64,000 nucleotides of DNA from Bacteroidota bacterium. GTDB lineage: Bacteria; Bacteroidota; Bacteroidia; Chitinophagales; Chitinophagaceae. Below, in pieces: positions 62,959 through 64,000 of the stretch. Made by a program: the position numbers and the translations under genes. A model generated the notes under the pieces. That model made no database searches and was not told the origin of the DNA. It saw only the letters and a program-made list of their open reading frames with translations. Location: positions 124,001 through 188,000 of the forward strand of contig JAFAFR010000037.1 in NCBI GenBank assembly GCA_023423405.1, given 5' to 3'. How positions within the stretch are numbered: position 1 is the stretch's first letter; the number at the start of each line of letters is the position of its first letter.

Positions 62959-64000
62959 TCAGGCGATCACAGGTGTATCTTCCACATCCAGTGTTTTCTT
63001 TTCTTCAAAGGGCCGCTTGCCTATCAGTTGCTCTACATCGCTTTGGAACAGCACTTCCTTTTCCAGCAGTTTTTCTGCCAGCAATTCCACTTCCTGCTTT
63101 TTGGTTTGCAGCAACTCCCTGGTTCGTTCATAAGCGGCTTCGATCAGCTTTCTTACTTCCTCGTCTATCAAACGGCTGGTCTCTTCCGAATAGGGTTTGG
63201 TGAAGGAATTCTCCTGCTGGGGATCGTAGAAACTCACGTTGCCCAGCTTGTCGTTCATACCGTACACGGTGATCATGCTGTAGGCAATGCGGGTGATCTG
63301 CTGCAGGTCGTTCTGCGCCCCGGTGGAGATCTTGCCAAAGAAAATATCTTCTGCGGCGCGACCGCCCAGGGTCATGCAAATCTGGTCCATCAACTGGTCG
63401 GTATTGTAGAGGTACTGCTCTTTGGGCGTGTACTGGGCATATCCCAGCGCTGCCGTACCGCGTGGCACGATGGTTACCTTCAACAGCGGGTAGGCATGCT
63501 CGAGGTACCAGCCGCAGATGGCGTGGCCGGCTTCGTGGTAAGCGATGATCTTTTTCTCGTCGGGAGAAATGATCTTGTTCTTTTTCTCAAGGCCGCCGAT
63601 CACCCTGTCCACCGCATCCTGGAAGTCGGACATATCCACCGCTTCCTTTCCCTTACGCGCGGCGATCAGGGCCGCTTCGTTGCACACGTTGGCGATATCG
63701 GCGCCCGCAAAACCTGGGGTCTGTTCGGCCAGTTTATGGATGTCGACCTGTTCAGACACCTTGATGGGTTTGAGGTGCACTTTAAAGATAGCTTCCCTTC
63801 CTTTTACGTCGGGCTTGTCGATGCTGATCTGGCGGTCGAAACGGCCGGGGCGCAGCAGGGCGCTGTCCAGCACATCGGGACGGTTGGTAGCAGCCAGTAC
63901 GATGATGCCGCTTTCACCGCTGAAGCCGTCCATTTCCACCAGCAACTGGTTGAGGGTGCTTTCCCTTTCGTCGTTGCTCATGATGGCATTCTTGCCACGG
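62959..64000 (-). CDS. ftsH: ATP-dependent zinc metalloprotease FtsH, C-terminal part (N-terminus outside window)
   Basis: The frame stays open to the window edge, so about the first half (membrane segments and Walker A) is missing. Present: the end of the AAA module with GIIVLAATNRPDVLD and RPGRFDR (arginine fingers), and the M41 protease with zinc motif HEAGH and the downstream third ligand Asp in STGAQNDLQQIT. It degrades membrane and short-lived proteins. It heads a leftward operon with lutC-like, GGCT, lpxH, a hypothetical gene and mscS. Confidence 0.96.
   Translation of the reverse strand, partial: RGKNAIMSNDERESTLNQLLVEMDGFSGESGIIVLAATNRPDVLDSALLRPGRFDRQISIDKPDVKGREAIFKVHLKPIKVSEQVDIHKLAEQTPGFAGADIANVCNEAALIAARKGKEAVDMSDFQDAVDRVIGGLEKKNKIISPDEKKIIAYHEAGHAICGWYLEHAYPLLKVTIVPRGTAALGYAQYTPKEQYLYNTDQLMDQICMTLGGRAAEDIFFGKISTGAQNDLQQITRIAYSMITVYGMNDKLGNVSFYDPQQENSFTKPYSEETSRLIDEEVRKLIEAAYERTRELLQTKKQEVELLAEKLLEKEVLFQSDVEQLIGKRPFEEKKTLDVEDTPVIA

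Noticed and set aside
1..64000. tRNA, rRNA and tmRNA genes
   Set aside because: I scanned the intergenic stretches for cloverleaf patterns and found none; gaps are mostly under 150 bp.

Overview
The window is a chromosomal segment of a Bacteroidota bacterium, most likely a member of the Chitinophagaceae. The evidence is two SusC/SusD pairs, an ECF-sigma/FecR pair, a secreted lectin with a type B T9SS (gliding-motility-type) C-terminal sorting domain, promoter boxes of the Bacteroidota form TAnnTTTG, and the near absence of Shine-Dalgarno sequences. No rRNA, tRNA or CRISPR array was seen. Layout: 1-7742 is mostly housekeeping (gyrB 3' part, a 67-aa orphan protein, a T9SS lectin, a DUF1080 protein, serS, a cyclophilin lipoprotein, gcvH, a VanZ-like protein). 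7745-11225 is accessory and partly eroded: three small genes without good start codons, a DUF4143-type ATPase, and an AraC-type gene relic. 11248-19785 is a five-gene locus read leftward: ECF sigma, FecR anti-sigma, SusC, SusD, arylsulfatase. It probably handles a sulfated glycan, and a perfect LacI-type palindrome lies upstream. 20021-20365 holds two gene relics. One repeats the last 126 bp of the ATPase gene in the same orientation, so the sulfatase locus sits between direct repeats. 20541-24745 is an AT-rich restriction-modification cassette (XRE regulator, two different adenine methyltransferases, HNH nuclease) bracketed by an imperfect 25-26 bp direct repeat. 24746-26085 has no convincing gene but carries several short tandem repeats and a terminator that may end a small RNA. 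26086-31517 is core again (prfA, an amidohydrolase, recO, an MMPL exporter). 31514-52565 is a long leftward series. It starts with GH127, a PhyH dioxygenase, a zinc alcohol dehydrogenase and an esterase, divergent from an AraC regulator. It continues with SusC, SusD, a stem-loop terminator, two giant FG-GAP/ASPIC-UnbV lipoproteins separated by a small cysteine-rich protein, and a vanadium-haloperoxidase-like lipoprotein. That last gene overlaps the essential gatB, which is followed by a TlpA-type lipoprotein. 53557-64000 is core (PDZ protein, alaS, M23 peptidase, MerR regulator, MscS channel, lpxH, GGCT-like protein, LutC-like protein, ftsH 5'-truncated by the window edge). How the genes may work together: the first Sus locus looks like a sigma/anti-sigma controlled sulfated-glycan uptake system. 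The second block may combine cleavage of an arabinofuranoside with an oxidative step and removal of a small aldehyde (inference), next to a SusCD-fed surface lipoprotein/haloperoxidase-like set of unknown substrate. The least-described parts are the ASPIC-UnbV/haloperoxidase set fused to gatB, and the repeat-bounded restriction cassette.
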